64,000 bases of DNA from positions 2,108,001-2,172,000 of the forward strand of contig CAWBFD010000004.1 of the NCBI GenBank assembly GCA_963788115.1, read 5' to 3'. This DNA is from CAWBFD01 sp963788115. GTDB taxonomy: Bacteria; Actinomycetota; Thermoleophilia; Solirubrobacterales; 70-9. Under the pieces are notes generated by a model. It searched no databases. It was not told where the DNA came from and worked only from the letters and a program-made list of their open reading frames with translations. The position numbers were made by a program, and so were the translations under genes. Shown here piece by piece: positions 53,341-63,180 of this stretch (the first letter of the stretch is position 1; each line of letters opens with the position of its first letter).

Positions 53341-54110
53341 ATGACGGTGGTGCGGGTCGAGGTCGACGAGGCGGTCGGGCGGATGACGCTGGCGCGACCG
53401 TCCAAGCTGAACGCGCTCAGCCGTGCGGTGCTGGAGGAACTCGTGCAGGGCGCGGCATGGTTCGACGAGCAGCCGGCCGTGAAGGTCGTCGTGATCGCGG
53501 GGGAGGGAACCTCGTTTTCGGCCGGGTTCGACCTGGACGATCCGACGTGGGCCGAGTTGGGTCCGCCCGAGCAGTCGGCCCGGGTCGGCCGCGCGATGGC
53601 GGAAGCGGTCGGCGGCATGCCGCGCGATCACCATCGCGTCGATTCGCGGTCACTGCATCGGCGGCGGCGTGGTGCTCGCGGCCGCGTGCGATCTTCGGGT
53701 CGCGTCCGAGCACGCGACCGTTCCGCATTCCCGAGGTCGACCTCGGCATCCCGCTCTTCTGGACCGGCGTCCCCCGCCTGGCGCGCGAGCTCGGCGCCGC
53801 GCTCACCAAGGAGTTGGTACTCACCGGGCGCGCGTTCGACGCCGCGGAAGCGCACTCGATCCGGTTCGTCAACCGGGTCGTGCCCGACGTGCAGCTCGAC
53901 GCGAAAACCGAGGCGCTCGCGGCGCAGCTGGCCCGCAAGTCGGCACTCGTCCTGACGCAGACCAAGCAGCAAGTCGAGGCGTCGGCACCGCTCGTCCCCG
54001 ACCTGCTCGACGGGGAAGCCGACGCGGCCGCGCTCGCGGCCGCGTTCGCCGACGCCGAGAGCCGCGCGGTCGCCGGAAACTATCGGCGCGCCCGTCGGGA
54101 AAGCACCTAG
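53341..54110 (+). CDS. Enoyl-CoA hydratase/isomerase family protein (two apparent frameshifts)
   Basis: About 256 aa. It starts MTVVRVEVDEAVGRMTLARPSK. The oxyanion region AGEGTSFSAGFDLDDPTW is followed by an indel near 53622, then ITIASIRGHCIGGGVVLAAA and CDLRVASEHAT. A second indel near 53722 leads to FRIPEVDLGIPLFWTGVPRL and the rest. The crotonase fold is clear. It hydrates or isomerises enoyl-CoA; the substrate is not readable. Confidence 0.85.
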
Positions 54111-54120
54111 GGTCGAACGC

Positions 54121-54666
54121 GTGCCGATCACGCCGGACGACAAAGACTGGACCTGGGTGCTCGAACGCACCTGTCCCGAGTGCGGATTCACCGCCAGTGC
54201 AGTCGACGCGACGGACGTCGCGCGCTTGATCCGCGAGAACGCCGGCGCGTGGCGCCCGCTACTCGACGGCAACCGGCGTCTCGCCGAGCGGCCGTCCGAC
54301 GATCGGTGGTCGGCGCTGGAGTACGCGTGCCACGTGCGCGACGTGTACCGCCTCTACGACGAGCGGCTCACGCTCATGCGCACCCTCGACGCGCCGACCT
54401 TCCCGAACTGGGACCAGGACGTCACCGCGGTCGAGGATCGCTACAACACCCAGGACCCGATCGTTGTCGTCACCGACCTCGAAGCGGCCGCGAGACAGCT
54501 GGCCGACAACTTCGACGCCGTCACGGGTGACGCGTGGCAACGGACCGGACTGCGCAGCGACGGGGCGCACTTCACGATCGAATCGTTCGCTCGCTACCTG
54601 ATCCACGATCCCGTTCACCACCTCGACGACGTCGAGCGCGGTTTCGCGGCGCTCGACTGCCCATAG
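54121..54666 (+). CDS. DinB-like/MDMPI N-terminal domain protein
   Basis: 181 aa. WVLERTCPECGFTASAVDATDV is a distinctive start (CxxC), then RWSALEYACHVRDVYRLYDERLTLM and RYLIHDPVHHLDDVERGF, supplying the three His of the DinB-type metal site. Proteins of this family are metal- and thiol-dependent transferases. It starts at GTG 54121. Confidence 0.75.
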   Translation: MPITPDDKDWTWVLERTCPECGFTASAVDATDVARLIRENAGAWRPLLDGNRRLAERPSDDRWSALEYACHVRDVYRLYDERLTLMRTLDAPTFPNWDQDVTAVEDRYNTQDPIVVVTDLEAAARQLADNFDAVTGDAWQRTGLRSDGAHFTIESFARYLIHDPVHHLDDVERGFAALDCP

Positions 54667-54693
54667 CGGACCGGATCAGGCCATTATGAGCGG

Positions 54694-57145
54694 GTGATAT
54701 TCGAGTTCGACGGGTTCGAGCTCGACACCGAACGCGTCGAACTGCGCCGGCAGGGCGAACTCAGCCACGTCGAACCGCAGGTCTTCGAGGTGCTGCGCTT
54801 CCTGATCGAGCACCGAGATCGCGTCGTGTCGAAGGAAGAGCTGCTCGACAACATCTGGGGCGACCGGTTCGTGAGCGAATCCGCGCTCACGAGCCGCATC
54901 AAGGCCGCGCGTCAGGCGGTGGGCGACGACGGCCGGCATCCAGCGCGTGATCGGCACTGCGCACGGCCGCGGTTACCGGTTCCTGGCAACCGTGACGGCA
55001 CGGGCCGGGACGGCCCTGACCGAGCCGAGGCCGGGCGCCGATGCCCCCTTGCGCGGCCGCGACGCCGACCTGGCTCGGCTCGCCTCGGCGGCAGCCGAGT
55101 CGCGGATCGTCACACTGGCCGGACCGGGCGGTGTCGGCAAGACCCGTCTCGCCATCGAGTTCGCCGCCCGGGCGGAAGGAGAGACGCGGTTCGTCGACCT
55201 GAGCCGGGTCACCGATCCGGCCGCGGTGGGTGGCGCCTTCCTCGACGCGTTCGGCGTCTCGCCGCGCGCCGGTGTGCCCGACGCCGATCGCCTCATCGAA
55301 GCGCTCGAACTGCGCTCGGTACTCGTTGTCGTCGACAACTGTGAGCAGGTGCTGGGTGCCGCGGCGGCGGTCGTGACGAAGGTCGTCGTGGGAGCCGGGG
55401 CGGTGCGGGTGCTCGCGACGAGCCGACAGGCATTGGGTGTTCCCGGCGAGCACATCCTCGTGCTGACGCCGTTGGCATTGCCCGACGAGACGGCACCCGA
55501 GTCGGAACAGCGTGCCGCCGACGCGGTCGTGATGTTCTTCGATCGAGCCGACCGCGCGGGTGCGACCATCGACGATCTCGCGGCGGTCGTCGAGTTGTGC
55601 CGGCGGCTCGACGGCATTCCCCTTGCACTGGAACTTGCGGCGGCGCGCACACGTGCGTTCTCACCCGCCCAGATCCTCGAACAGCTCGACGCGGGGTGGG
55701 CCGTCGCCGTCGCGCATCGCGGTCATGGTCCTACGCATCATCTCTCGCTCGAAGAAACCATCGACTGGTCCTATCAGCTGCTCGACGACGCCGAGCGCGC
55801 ACTGCTGCTCGCGCTCGCAGTCTTCAGCGGACCGTTCGAACTCGCGGCCGTCGCCGCGATTGTCGACGTCGACCTGCTCGTGACGGCCGACCGTCTGGCC
55901 CAACTTGTCGACAAGTCGCTCCTGCAGAGCGTGGCGAGTCCCGCGGGTCGTCGCTTCCGGCTGCTCGAGACGGTACGGGCCTTCACGGCCACGCGCCTCG
56001 ACGCTGACCATGCGGCCGCGCTGCGGGACCGGCATGCGGCATATTTCGCGACAGAGGTAGGCGTTCTCGGCGCGCGAGTCCCTGGCCCTGACGAGGACGA
56101 TGCGCTCGCCCGGCTGGGTGCCGCGATCGACGACGTGCACGCGGCGTTCATGGACGCCGTTATCGAAGGCGACGTCGACACCGCCGCGCGCCTTGCGAGC
56201 GGCCCGCGGCTCTCGCTTTCGCCCGAAGGCGCGCGATGGGCTCATCTCGCGGGCCAAGCGGTGACGCTTCCTGGTATCGAGTCGCACCCCGACTACGTCT
56301 CGCTTCTCGCGAGCGCGGCGTGGGGCGCGGTGTTGGTCGCGGATCTGCCCCGCTCCCGCGACCTCGCACGCACCGGCATCGCGATCGTCGGCGATCCCGC
56401 GCAACATCCGCGGTTGTGCTGGATCTGGCCGCAAGCGACCGCGGGATCCTACGCCGAGGGTGCCGCGGGTTGTGTCGAAGGCGCGGCGGTCGCGCACGAC
56501 AAAGGTGACACCGCCGCGGAGTCCTTCCTGCTCGGAACCGCTGCCATCTATCGCATCGCCGAGGGCGACGAACGTGCGGCGGTCTCCTCGGCCGAACGAG
56601 CGCGCGAGTTGGCGCACGAAGTCGGCAGCCGCTCGCTGTGGGCACGCGCAGCCGGCGCGCTCGCGTACGCATTGCAAGACCTTGACGCGAGCGCGGCCGG
56701 AATCGCCGCACACGAGGTGCTCGACATCGCGCAACCCGGCGACTTCCATCTGAACTTGCCGCACCGCGTGCTCGCGACGCTGGCCTGGCGCGCGGGCGAC
56801 CGCGCCACCGCGGCCGCGCACGAGCGCGCGGCCGTGTATCTCATCCGCGATCAAGGCGACCGCTACGTGCAGGCCGCGTCCATGCGTCAGCTCGCGGTGT
56901 TGGTCGGAGACGTCGACGCGCTGCTCGCGGCCGAACTCCTTGGCATTGCGTCGGTGCTCGTTCCTGAGATGCGGGTGATCAAGCGGGACGAGATCGCCGA
57001 CGAGCGATTGCGGGCCGCCCTCGCCGAACAGCTGGGTGCCGGCGAGCTCGATGCGCGCATGGCTCAGGGTGGCCGCCTCGACGTTCGAGGCATCTACGCG
57101 ACCGTCGAGCGGGCCTTGCGGGCCATGGCCGGAGACGGCGCCTAA
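54694..57145 (+). CDS. Winged-helix/NB-ARC-type ATPase transcriptional regulator (apparent frameshift)
   Basis: About 816 aa. An OmpR-type winged helix (MIFEFDGFELDTERVELRR, VLRFLIEHRDRVVSKEELLDNIWG) is followed by one extra base near 54935. IQRVIGTAHGRGYRFLATV finishes that domain. The STAND ATPase part has LAGPGGVGKTRLAIEFAAR (Walker A), VLVVVDNCEQVLGAAA and IPLALELAAARTRAF (GxP-like). A helical TPR-like C terminus extends to the stop. Such regulators switch on genes when a ligand binds; target and ligand unknown. No REC domain is present. Confidence 0.85.
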
Positions 57146-57238
57146 ACACTTCTGAGAAAGATGCATACAAATGGTGGCCGGTGGGTAGGAAGCGGCCGCA
57201 CACGCGCGCGCGTCCGAATCCGGCAGTAACGAGTCACC

Positions 57239-58180
57239 GTGGGATCTTTGGCGAACCCGAGTTCTGCGGAGGCGTGCTTCCGGCACGAAATCGTGCTGTA
57301 CGCCGGGATCGACGACTTCGTCGCCAAAACGGAACCGTTCCTGCGTGAGGGCATCGAGCGCGGCGAACCGTGCGTGGTTGCCCTCTCGGTCGAGAAGATC
57401 GCTCGGCTACAGGCGGAGCTCGGCCATGCGGCCAACGCGGTGCGATTCGTCGACATGGCCGAGGTCGGTCGCAACCCTGCCCGCCTCATTCCGCTGTGGC
57501 TCGACCTGGTCGAAGAGCACGCGGGCGGAACGCTGCGGGGTCTTGGGGAACCGATCTGGGCCGAGCGCAGCGCGGCGGAGCTCGAGGAGTGTCATCTGCA
57601 CGAGGCGTTGCTCAACGTCGCGCTGCACGATGCACCGATCTTCTTGATGTGCCCATACGACATCGAGACGTTGAACCCCAGCGTCGTCGACGACGCGCTG
57701 CACAATCACCCGGTGGTCGCAGGAGACGGGGACGCGCACGAGAACGCCACGTACGCGGTGCCGACGCATCCGCTCGAAGGTGCGCTGCCCGATCCCGAAG
57801 CTGTCACCGACACGCGCGTCGTGCACATCGAAGAACTCGGCGCGCTCCGCCGCCTCATGACCGAGCGTGCCGAGGCGTTCGGACTCGACGATCGCCAGGT
57901 GTACGCGTCCGTGCTCGCGGTCACGGAGCTCGCGACCAACAGCGTGCGCTACGGAGGCGGAACGGGAACCTTCCGTACGTGGCAAGCCGGTGATGCGTTG
58001 CTCTTCGAGCTGTCCGACGTAGGTCACATCGAAGACCCGATGGCCGGGCGCGTGCGCCCGCGGGCGGACCAGAACCGCGGCCGCGGCTTGTGGATCACCA
58101 ACCAGCTCTGCGATCTCGTACAGCTGCGCTCGAGTCCCGACGGCACGACGATCCGGGTTTGGATGCGCCGCACGACGTGA
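57239..58180 (+). CDS. MEDS sensory domain plus HATPase (anti-sigma-like) protein
   Basis: 313 aa. The N-terminal MEDS (DcmR-type) domain runs EACFRHEIVLYAGIDDFVAKTEPFLREG to PIFLMCPYD. The C-terminal RsbW-like ATPase has VLAVTELATNSVRYGGG (N box), FELSDVGHIEDPMAGR and NRGRGLWITNQLCDLVQLR (G box). This pairing occurs in actinobacterial stress-signalling proteins and suggests control of a sigma factor. No sigma factor or antagonist gene is next to it. GTG start. Confidence 0.85.
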   Translation: MGSLANPSSAEACFRHEIVLYAGIDDFVAKTEPFLREGIERGEPCVVALSVEKIARLQAELGHAANAVRFVDMAEVGRNPARLIPLWLDLVEEHAGGTLRGLGEPIWAERSAAELEECHLHEALLNVALHDAPIFLMCPYDIETLNPSVVDDALHNHPVVAGDGDAHENATYAVPTHPLEGALPDPEAVTDTRVVHIEELGALRRLMTERAEAFGLDDRQVYASVLAVTELATNSVRYGGGTGTFRTWQAGDALLFELSDVGHIEDPMAGRVRPRADQNRGRGLWITNQLCDLVQLRSSPDGTTIRVWMRRTT

Positions 58181-58212
58181 GTGCGCGGCACGCCTCGGGT
58201 GTTATCAGTCGG

Positions 58213-58518
58213 CTACTTCTTGCGCTTGGCGTCGATCCCGGCCATACGTTCTTTCACGATCTCGGTGACCAACTCCGGCGCGATGGGATCGGCCGCGGTG
58301 AACTTGATCGTGCCCGGGAAGAAGCTGCAGTGGTGTTTGAATGCACCGAACCCGACCAGCCACGTGCCGCGGTACCGAAAGCCGGGCATCTGGTAGTTGA
58401 TCGACTCCGTCGCTGCGGGCGCCGCGGTCGCGATCGTCCGGCGCACTGATTCCAGGAGCGCCCGGGTCTCGGCGGGCAAGGGTGCGAGGTATTCGTCGAT
58501 CGTGTTCGGTTGCGCCAC
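58213..58518 (-). CDS. DUF1801 (YdhG-like) protein
   Basis: 101 aa. TIDEYLAPLPAETRALLESV and ESINYQMPGFRYRGTWLVGFGAFKHHCSFFPG (split) are the family core. It is related to frataxin-like or iron-chaperone-annotated proteins, but function is unproven. GTG start (MAQPNTIDEY). It lies between the MEDS gene and the amidohydrolase. Confidence 0.85.
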   Translation of the reverse strand: MAQPNTIDEYLAPLPAETRALLESVRRTIATAAPAATESINYQMPGFRYRGTWLVGFGAFKHHCSFFPGTIKFTAADPIAPELVTEIVKERMAGIDAKRKK

Positions 58519-58582
58519 CGATCATCCTTTCGGTCGGCCTGCGCGCTCGTACGCGATGCGGAGCCCGCCGACGTCGACGGTG

Positions 58583-59752
58583 TCAGCCGACGCCGGTCAG
58601 CTCCTTGATCGTGGGACCGATGCGATCGGCGACCGGACGGAGCGCGTCGACGTCGAAGCCGTACAAGCGTGCCGGGTTGTCGGTCAGGATCGCGCGAACC
58701 TCGTCGGTCGGGATGCCCTTGAAACAGCGCGCGAGTGACTTGCGCGTGCGCGGCCACGTACCTTCGGTGTGCGGGTAGTCGGCGCCCCACATCATCTTCT
58801 CGAGACCGATGTCGTAACGCAGTGCGGATTCGTCGGGGCCCATGAACGACGCAGCCACGTAGCACTGCCGTTCCCAGTATTCGCTCGGCTTCAGCTTCAC
58901 GGTCTCGCGGATGTGACTGAAGTATCGCTGCGAGTAGATCGCGTCGAGATACGTCAGCGTGCTCGGGATCCAATCCGCGCGCGACTCGGTGAAGACCAGC
59001 TTCATCCGCGGGAACCGTTCGAGCACGCCGCCCCAGATCAGGAACCACAGCGGTCGGTGCGCGAAGTACACGGTCTCGGTGGCATAGATCAGCATGCTGA
59101 TCGCGCCGTAGTCGCCGTAGTTCGGCGTGCCGCTGCCGCCGTGGATGTGCACGGGTAGCTCGAGGTCCTGGCACGCGGCCCACATCGGGTCGTAGCACTG
59201 GTCGTAGTAGGGCGGCAGTCCTTCCCCGGGCACAGTCGGAACGATCACACCCTTCATACCGTTCTCGCGCGCCCACGTGATCTCGGCGACCGTCGCGTCG
59301 AGATCGTGCACTGCGAGCATCGCGAGCGCGGCCCGCCGGCCGGGCGTGTCATTGGCGAAGTCCAAGAGCCAGCGGTCGTACGCGCGGTTGCCCGCGGCCC
59401 GCAGTTCATGCTCCGCGGATTCGCCGAAGCCTCCGAACGGAACGCCGCTGTCGGGGAAGAGCACTTCGGCGACGACCCCTTCGCCTTCGAGAACCTCGGT
59501 GCGCAATGAGGAATTCCACTGGCCGTCGCGCCCGTTGGCCGTCTCGGCGGCGAACGCCGCCGCGCCTTCCTTGGAGAAGAGCGAGCGATTCTCGGCGGTG
59601 GCCTGCGCGCGCTTCTCGCGCGCGGCGAGAAGGGCGCGGATGAAGTCGTCGTACTGCGCGCGGTACGCCGGTTCGATGTACGGCACGTAGTCCTCGGGCC
59701 GACCCGTTGCGTGCCCGTCGCACGAGATGATGACTGGCCGCTCGTCCTGCAT
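58583..59752 (-). CDS. Amidohydrolase-2 family metal enzyme
   Basis: 389 aa. SCDGHATGRPEDYVPYIEP is a variant N-terminal metal motif (DGH rather than DxHxH). LPVHIHGGSGTP carries a His ligand, and MMWGADYPHTEGTWP the final Asp/His. LTDNPARLYGFD is the standard end. Members are decarboxylases or hydrolases of cyclic acids. ATG 59752. Divergent from the SDR gene with 44 bp between starts. Confidence 0.85.
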   Translation of the reverse strand: MQDERPVIISCDGHATGRPEDYVPYIEPAYRAQYDDFIRALLAAREKRAQATAENRSLFSKEGAAAFAAETANGRDGQWNSSLRTEVLEGEGVVAEVLFPDSGVPFGGFGESAEHELRAAGNRAYDRWLLDFANDTPGRRAALAMLAVHDLDATVAEITWARENGMKGVIVPTVPGEGLPPYYDQCYDPMWAACQDLELPVHIHGGSGTPNYGDYGAISMLIYATETVYFAHRPLWFLIWGGVLERFPRMKLVFTESRADWIPSTLTYLDAIYSQRYFSHIRETVKLKPSEYWERQCYVAASFMGPDESALRYDIGLEKMMWGADYPHTEGTWPRTRKSLARCFKGIPTDEVRAILTDNPARLYGFDVDALRPVADRIGPTIKELTGVG

Positions 59753-59796
59753 CGAGTCCCCCCGTCGCTGTATGCCCGAAGCGTAGGGTCTCGGCG

Positions 59797-60655
59797 ATGA
59801 CGGAGCACGCGAACGCCGGAGTCGCGCTCGTGACGGGTGCGAGCCGGGGAATCGGCAAGGCGATCGCGGTCGAGCTCGCTGCGGCCGGCTACGACGTTGC
59901 GATCCTCGCCCGGACGGTGCACGAGGGCGAGACTCGCGAGCACAGCTCCACCTTGCAGCGGTCCGATACGTCCCCGCTTGCCGGGTTCGCTCGACAGCAC
60001 CGCTGACCTCGTATCTGTCGAGGGGCGCCGCTGCCTCGCCCTGAAGGCCGACCTCCTCGACCACGCGTCGCTCACGGACGCGGTCGCGACGGTGCTCGCC
60101 GAGTGGGGTCGCATCGACGTGCTCGTCAACAACGGCCGGTACGTCGGCCCCGGGCACATGGACCACATCGTCGACACCCCCGTGCAACTCCTGCGCGACC
60201 ATCTCGAGGCCAACGCGCTCGCGCCGGTCGTGCTCATCAAGGCAGTCATTCCGCAAATGGTCGACCGCGGCGCCGGCACGATCATCGACCTCACGTCGAG
60301 CGCGGCGTACGAGGATCCGCCCGAACCCGCGGGCGCCGGGGGATGGGGACTTGGCTATGCGTTCAGCAAGGGCGCGCTCCATCGCATCGCCGGCGTGCTC
60401 GCGGTCGAACTGCGCGACACGAACGTGCGCGCCTACAACGTGCAGCCCGGCTTCATCGCGACGGAGCGCATCCGGCAGGACATGGGCGCGTTCGGCTTCG
60501 ACGCGTCGACGGGCGCGCCCGCAGCGGTCGTGGGCAAGGTCTGCCGTTGGCTCCTCGAAGCTCCGGAAGCGCGCGCGCTGAACGGGACCTGCATTCAGGC
60601 ACAGGAGTTGTGCAGCGAACTCGGGCTGCTCCCGGGGTGGTCGCTCGATGCGTGA
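59797..60655 (+). CDS. SDR family oxidoreductase (apparent frameshift)
   Basis: About 285 aa. It starts MTEHANAGVALVTGASRGIG. One extra base near 59981 moves PGSLDSTADLVSVEGRRCL to the next frame. NNGRYVGPG, IIDLTSSAAY and the active-site YAFSK are intact. NVQPGFIATERIRQD is the usual C-terminal loop. RTVHEGE after beta-2 suggests NADP. Substrate unknown. Converges on the repeat-protein gene. Confidence 0.85.
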
Positions 60656-60664
60656 AGTGCGCTA

Positions 60665-61231
60665 CTACTCCAGCGCCATTTCGTCGACCGGCGCCTCGTC
60701 GTACGGTTCGGCGACCTCGTCGCGGTAGACGTTCTCGTCGTAGTTCGCGTCGGCGTACGGGTCGATCGGTTCCAGCCCGTTCGGATGCGGGAGTGGAGCT
60801 TGGGGTTCCGGGATGTCGACCTGACTCGGGCTCGTGATCGGGCCCTCGACGTCTTGGACCTGGCTCGGTCTCGTGATCGGACCGTCCGATACCTCTGGTG
60901 TCATGGGTGTGTTGCCGAACGTGTTGGTGTCGTCGAGCGGGAACAGGTCGTTGCCGTCCCAGATGTTGTCGCCGTCGGTATCCCTGTTGTTCGGCTCGGT
61001 GCCTTGCTCGAGTTCGAACCCGTCGTCGGACAGGTCTCCGTCGCTGTCGGCCACCTTCGGGTCGAGGCCGCGGTGCGAGAAGTACTCGTAGCCGTCGGTG
61101 AGGCCGTCGTCGTCGGTGTCGGCGTCGAGCAAGTTCGTGCCGATCAACAATTCGAGTTGATCGGAGAGCTTGTCGCCGTCGGAGTCGACCTGCGGGATGT
61201 CGGTCGTGAGGGTCGGGTCTTCGGGGGGCAT
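60665..61231 (-). CDS. DxDxDG-repeat (thrombospondin type-3-like) acidic protein
   Basis: 188 aa, very acidic. Four calcium-loop repeats: DSDGDKLSDQLE, DADTDDDGLTDGYE, DSDGDLSDDGFE and DTDGDNIWDGND. Such TSP3/EF-like loops bind Ca2+ and are usually in secreted proteins, but no signal peptide or membrane helix is visible here. A short repeat GPIT(R/S)PSQV occurs twice, followed by an acidic tail. ATG 61231 follows TGA-GGAG of the preceding gene, so it is coupled to it. Last gene of the dynamin cluster. Confidence 0.75.
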   Translation of the reverse strand: MPPEDPTLTTDIPQVDSDGDKLSDQLELLIGTNLLDADTDDDGLTDGYEYFSHRGLDPKVADSDGDLSDDGFELEQGTEPNNRDTDGDNIWDGNDLFPLDDTNTFGNTPMTPEVSDGPITRPSQVQDVEGPITSPSQVDIPEPQAPLPHPNGLEPIDPYADANYDENVYRDEVAEPYDEAPVDEMALE

Positions 61232-61241
61232 TGGAGGCTCC

Positions 61242-62283
61242 TCAGCTCTGGAGTTCGAAGGCGGAGTCGTCCACCGTCTCGACAGCAACGGGTTCGGGCA
61301 TCTCGGCGAAGTCGCCGGTGCTGTCGTCGGCGGCGCCGAGGTCGAGAAGCGGATCTTCGCTCGCCATGGGTTCGGCAGTCATCGCCGTCGCGTCGGCCGG
61401 CTCCGCCTCGAACGCCGGTGTCTCGACATCGACGGGAGCGGCTTGTTCGTCGGCAACAATCGTTTCGCTTGCGACGTCGGTTGCGGGCTCCGGCGTCCCG
61501 AACGATCCGGCGACGAGGTCGTCGCTCGCCGCCGCGCCGGTCGCGGCGCTCGACATCGTCGTCGGGTCCATCAGTTCGGCGCCGGGGATCTCGGAGATCG
61601 GTATTCCGGCTTCGACCAGGGCGTCCGTCTCGACGCGGCTGAAGTCGGGCTTGATCTCCTCCGCGCGCTTCAACGAGTCCTCGGCCGCCTTGATGAGCTT
61701 GGCCTTCTCGTCAGCCTGGAAGCTCGACATGGACGTCGGCGTCGCGCAGGTTGCGTGCCGCCGCCTCCAACGCGACGGCTTTGTCTTCGAGTTCGTTCGC
61801 CGTGTGGCGCATTCCGTCGAGCGCAGTCGAGCGGTCCAATCCGTCGCGCTCGATTTGTGTCGATTCCCGCTCGAGCTCCTCCGCACGTTCGGACTCCTTG
61901 CGCGCCGTGCGCTCCGCGCGTTCGGCCCGAGCGGTGTCACTGGTCGCGCCGGCTCGCAACAGTTGTGCTTGCTCGCGGAGGTCGTCGGCCATCTCTCTCG
62001 CGAATGGTTCGTCCGACGCCATGTCCTTGGCGGCCTTCTCTTCGAAGTCCTTCGCCATCGCGTTCGCTTCCTTGGCCCGGTCGTGCAGTTCGTTGGCGCG
62101 CGCATGCGCCTTCGCAGCTGCGCCACGCGCCGACGCGGCGGCCAGGTCGGCGTCGTCCATGCGCGCGCCGTAGTCCGCGAGGTGTCGCTCCTCCCGGTCG
62201 GCCTGCGTGCGGTTCAAGCGCGCGGACTGATCGCGCAGCTTCGCCGCTTGCGCTTCGATCTCGGCGATCCTCGGGGTGGCCAT
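61242..62283 (-). CDS. Coiled-coil protein 2 with SEIPG motif (apparent frameshift)
   Basis: About 346 aa. Residues 1-190 are almost all Ala/Glu/Arg/Lys helix, a long coiled coil (IAEIEAQAAKLRDQSARLNR to ANELEDKAVALEAAARNLRD). An indel near 61725 leads to QADEKAKLIKAAEDSLKRAE, then IKPDFSRVETDALVEAG and IPISEIPGAELMDPT. A low-complexity acidic tail follows. It is a paralogue of the next gene upstream in the operon. No known family. A gene start at 61730 is possible but lacks a ribosome site. Confidence 0.6.
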
Positions 62284-62292
62284 TGTTGCTCC

Positions 62293-63180
62293 TCAGGATT
62301 CGTATTCGAACGACATGTCGCCCGCGGCGGCTGCATCGAGCGGCGCGGTTTCGACGTCGGCTTCGAAGTCGGACTGGTACGCGACCGGTTCGGTGCCGGC
62401 GTCCGCGTACGCGTCGCCGTCGTAGGAACTTGCGCTCTCGTCGTAGCTGACGCTCTCGTCGTAGGTGGGGTCCATCAGTTCGGATCCCGGAATCTCCGAG
62501 CGCGGGACGCCGGCATCCATGAGCACGGCCGGGTCGATCGTCGAGTAGTCGGGTTCGATGGTGTCGGCCTGCTGCTGTGCGTAGCGCGCCCAGTTGTTGC
62601 TGGCCGATCCGGCGCCGGCTCGTCGTTTGCGTACTCGGCTTCGGAATCGCGTTGCTTCTGCGCGGCTTCACTCAGGAGCCGGGCCTTGTCGTCGAGCAGG
62701 TCGGCCGCGCGTTCGAGCTGCGGCCCGCGGTATCCCGGTGACATCGCTTCGCCGTCGATCGACTGCAGGTTCTGCTCGAGCTCGTCGGCCTTCGTGGCCC
62801 ACTCACGCGCGACCTCGCGCGCGGCTTCGGCGCGTGCGGACGTCGCTTCCGCCATCCGCACCCAGCCCTGAGCTTCTTCGAAGTACTCCTCGGCCTCGAC
62901 GGGTCGATCCGCGTTGATATGCGCGCCATACGCATCGTGCTCGCCCGCCGTTTCCGCGTAGCGATTGCTCTCGGCGTAGAGATCGTTCGCTTGCTTGTCG
63001 GCTTCGACGGCGCGGCTGCGGGCGGCGGTCGCTTCCTGCTTGATGGTGTCGTGGCGCGCCCCAGGAGGTGTTCTCCTTGTGGATATCGTTCTTCGAGGCG
63101 TCGTGCAGCGCCCGCGCTCGTTCGCGGATTGCGGCCGCTTCCTCGTCGAGGGTGCGGGCGTCACGCAACTGCTTCGTCAC
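62293..63180 (-). CDS. Coiled-coil protein 1 with SEIPG motif (apparent frameshifts)
   Basis: About 295 aa. GTG 63180 (MTKQLRDARTLDEEAAAIRE) with GAGGAGG upstream. An indel near 63060 leads to ARHDTIKQEATAARSRAVEA and a coiled coil to about residue 190. Another near 62620 leads to ASNNWARYAQQQADTIEPDY, then LMDAGVPRSEIPGSELMDPT and an acidic Tyr/Ser-rich tail ending MSFEYES. Its first codons overlap the end of the dynamin-like gene by 20 bp. Family not known to me. Confidence 0.6.
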
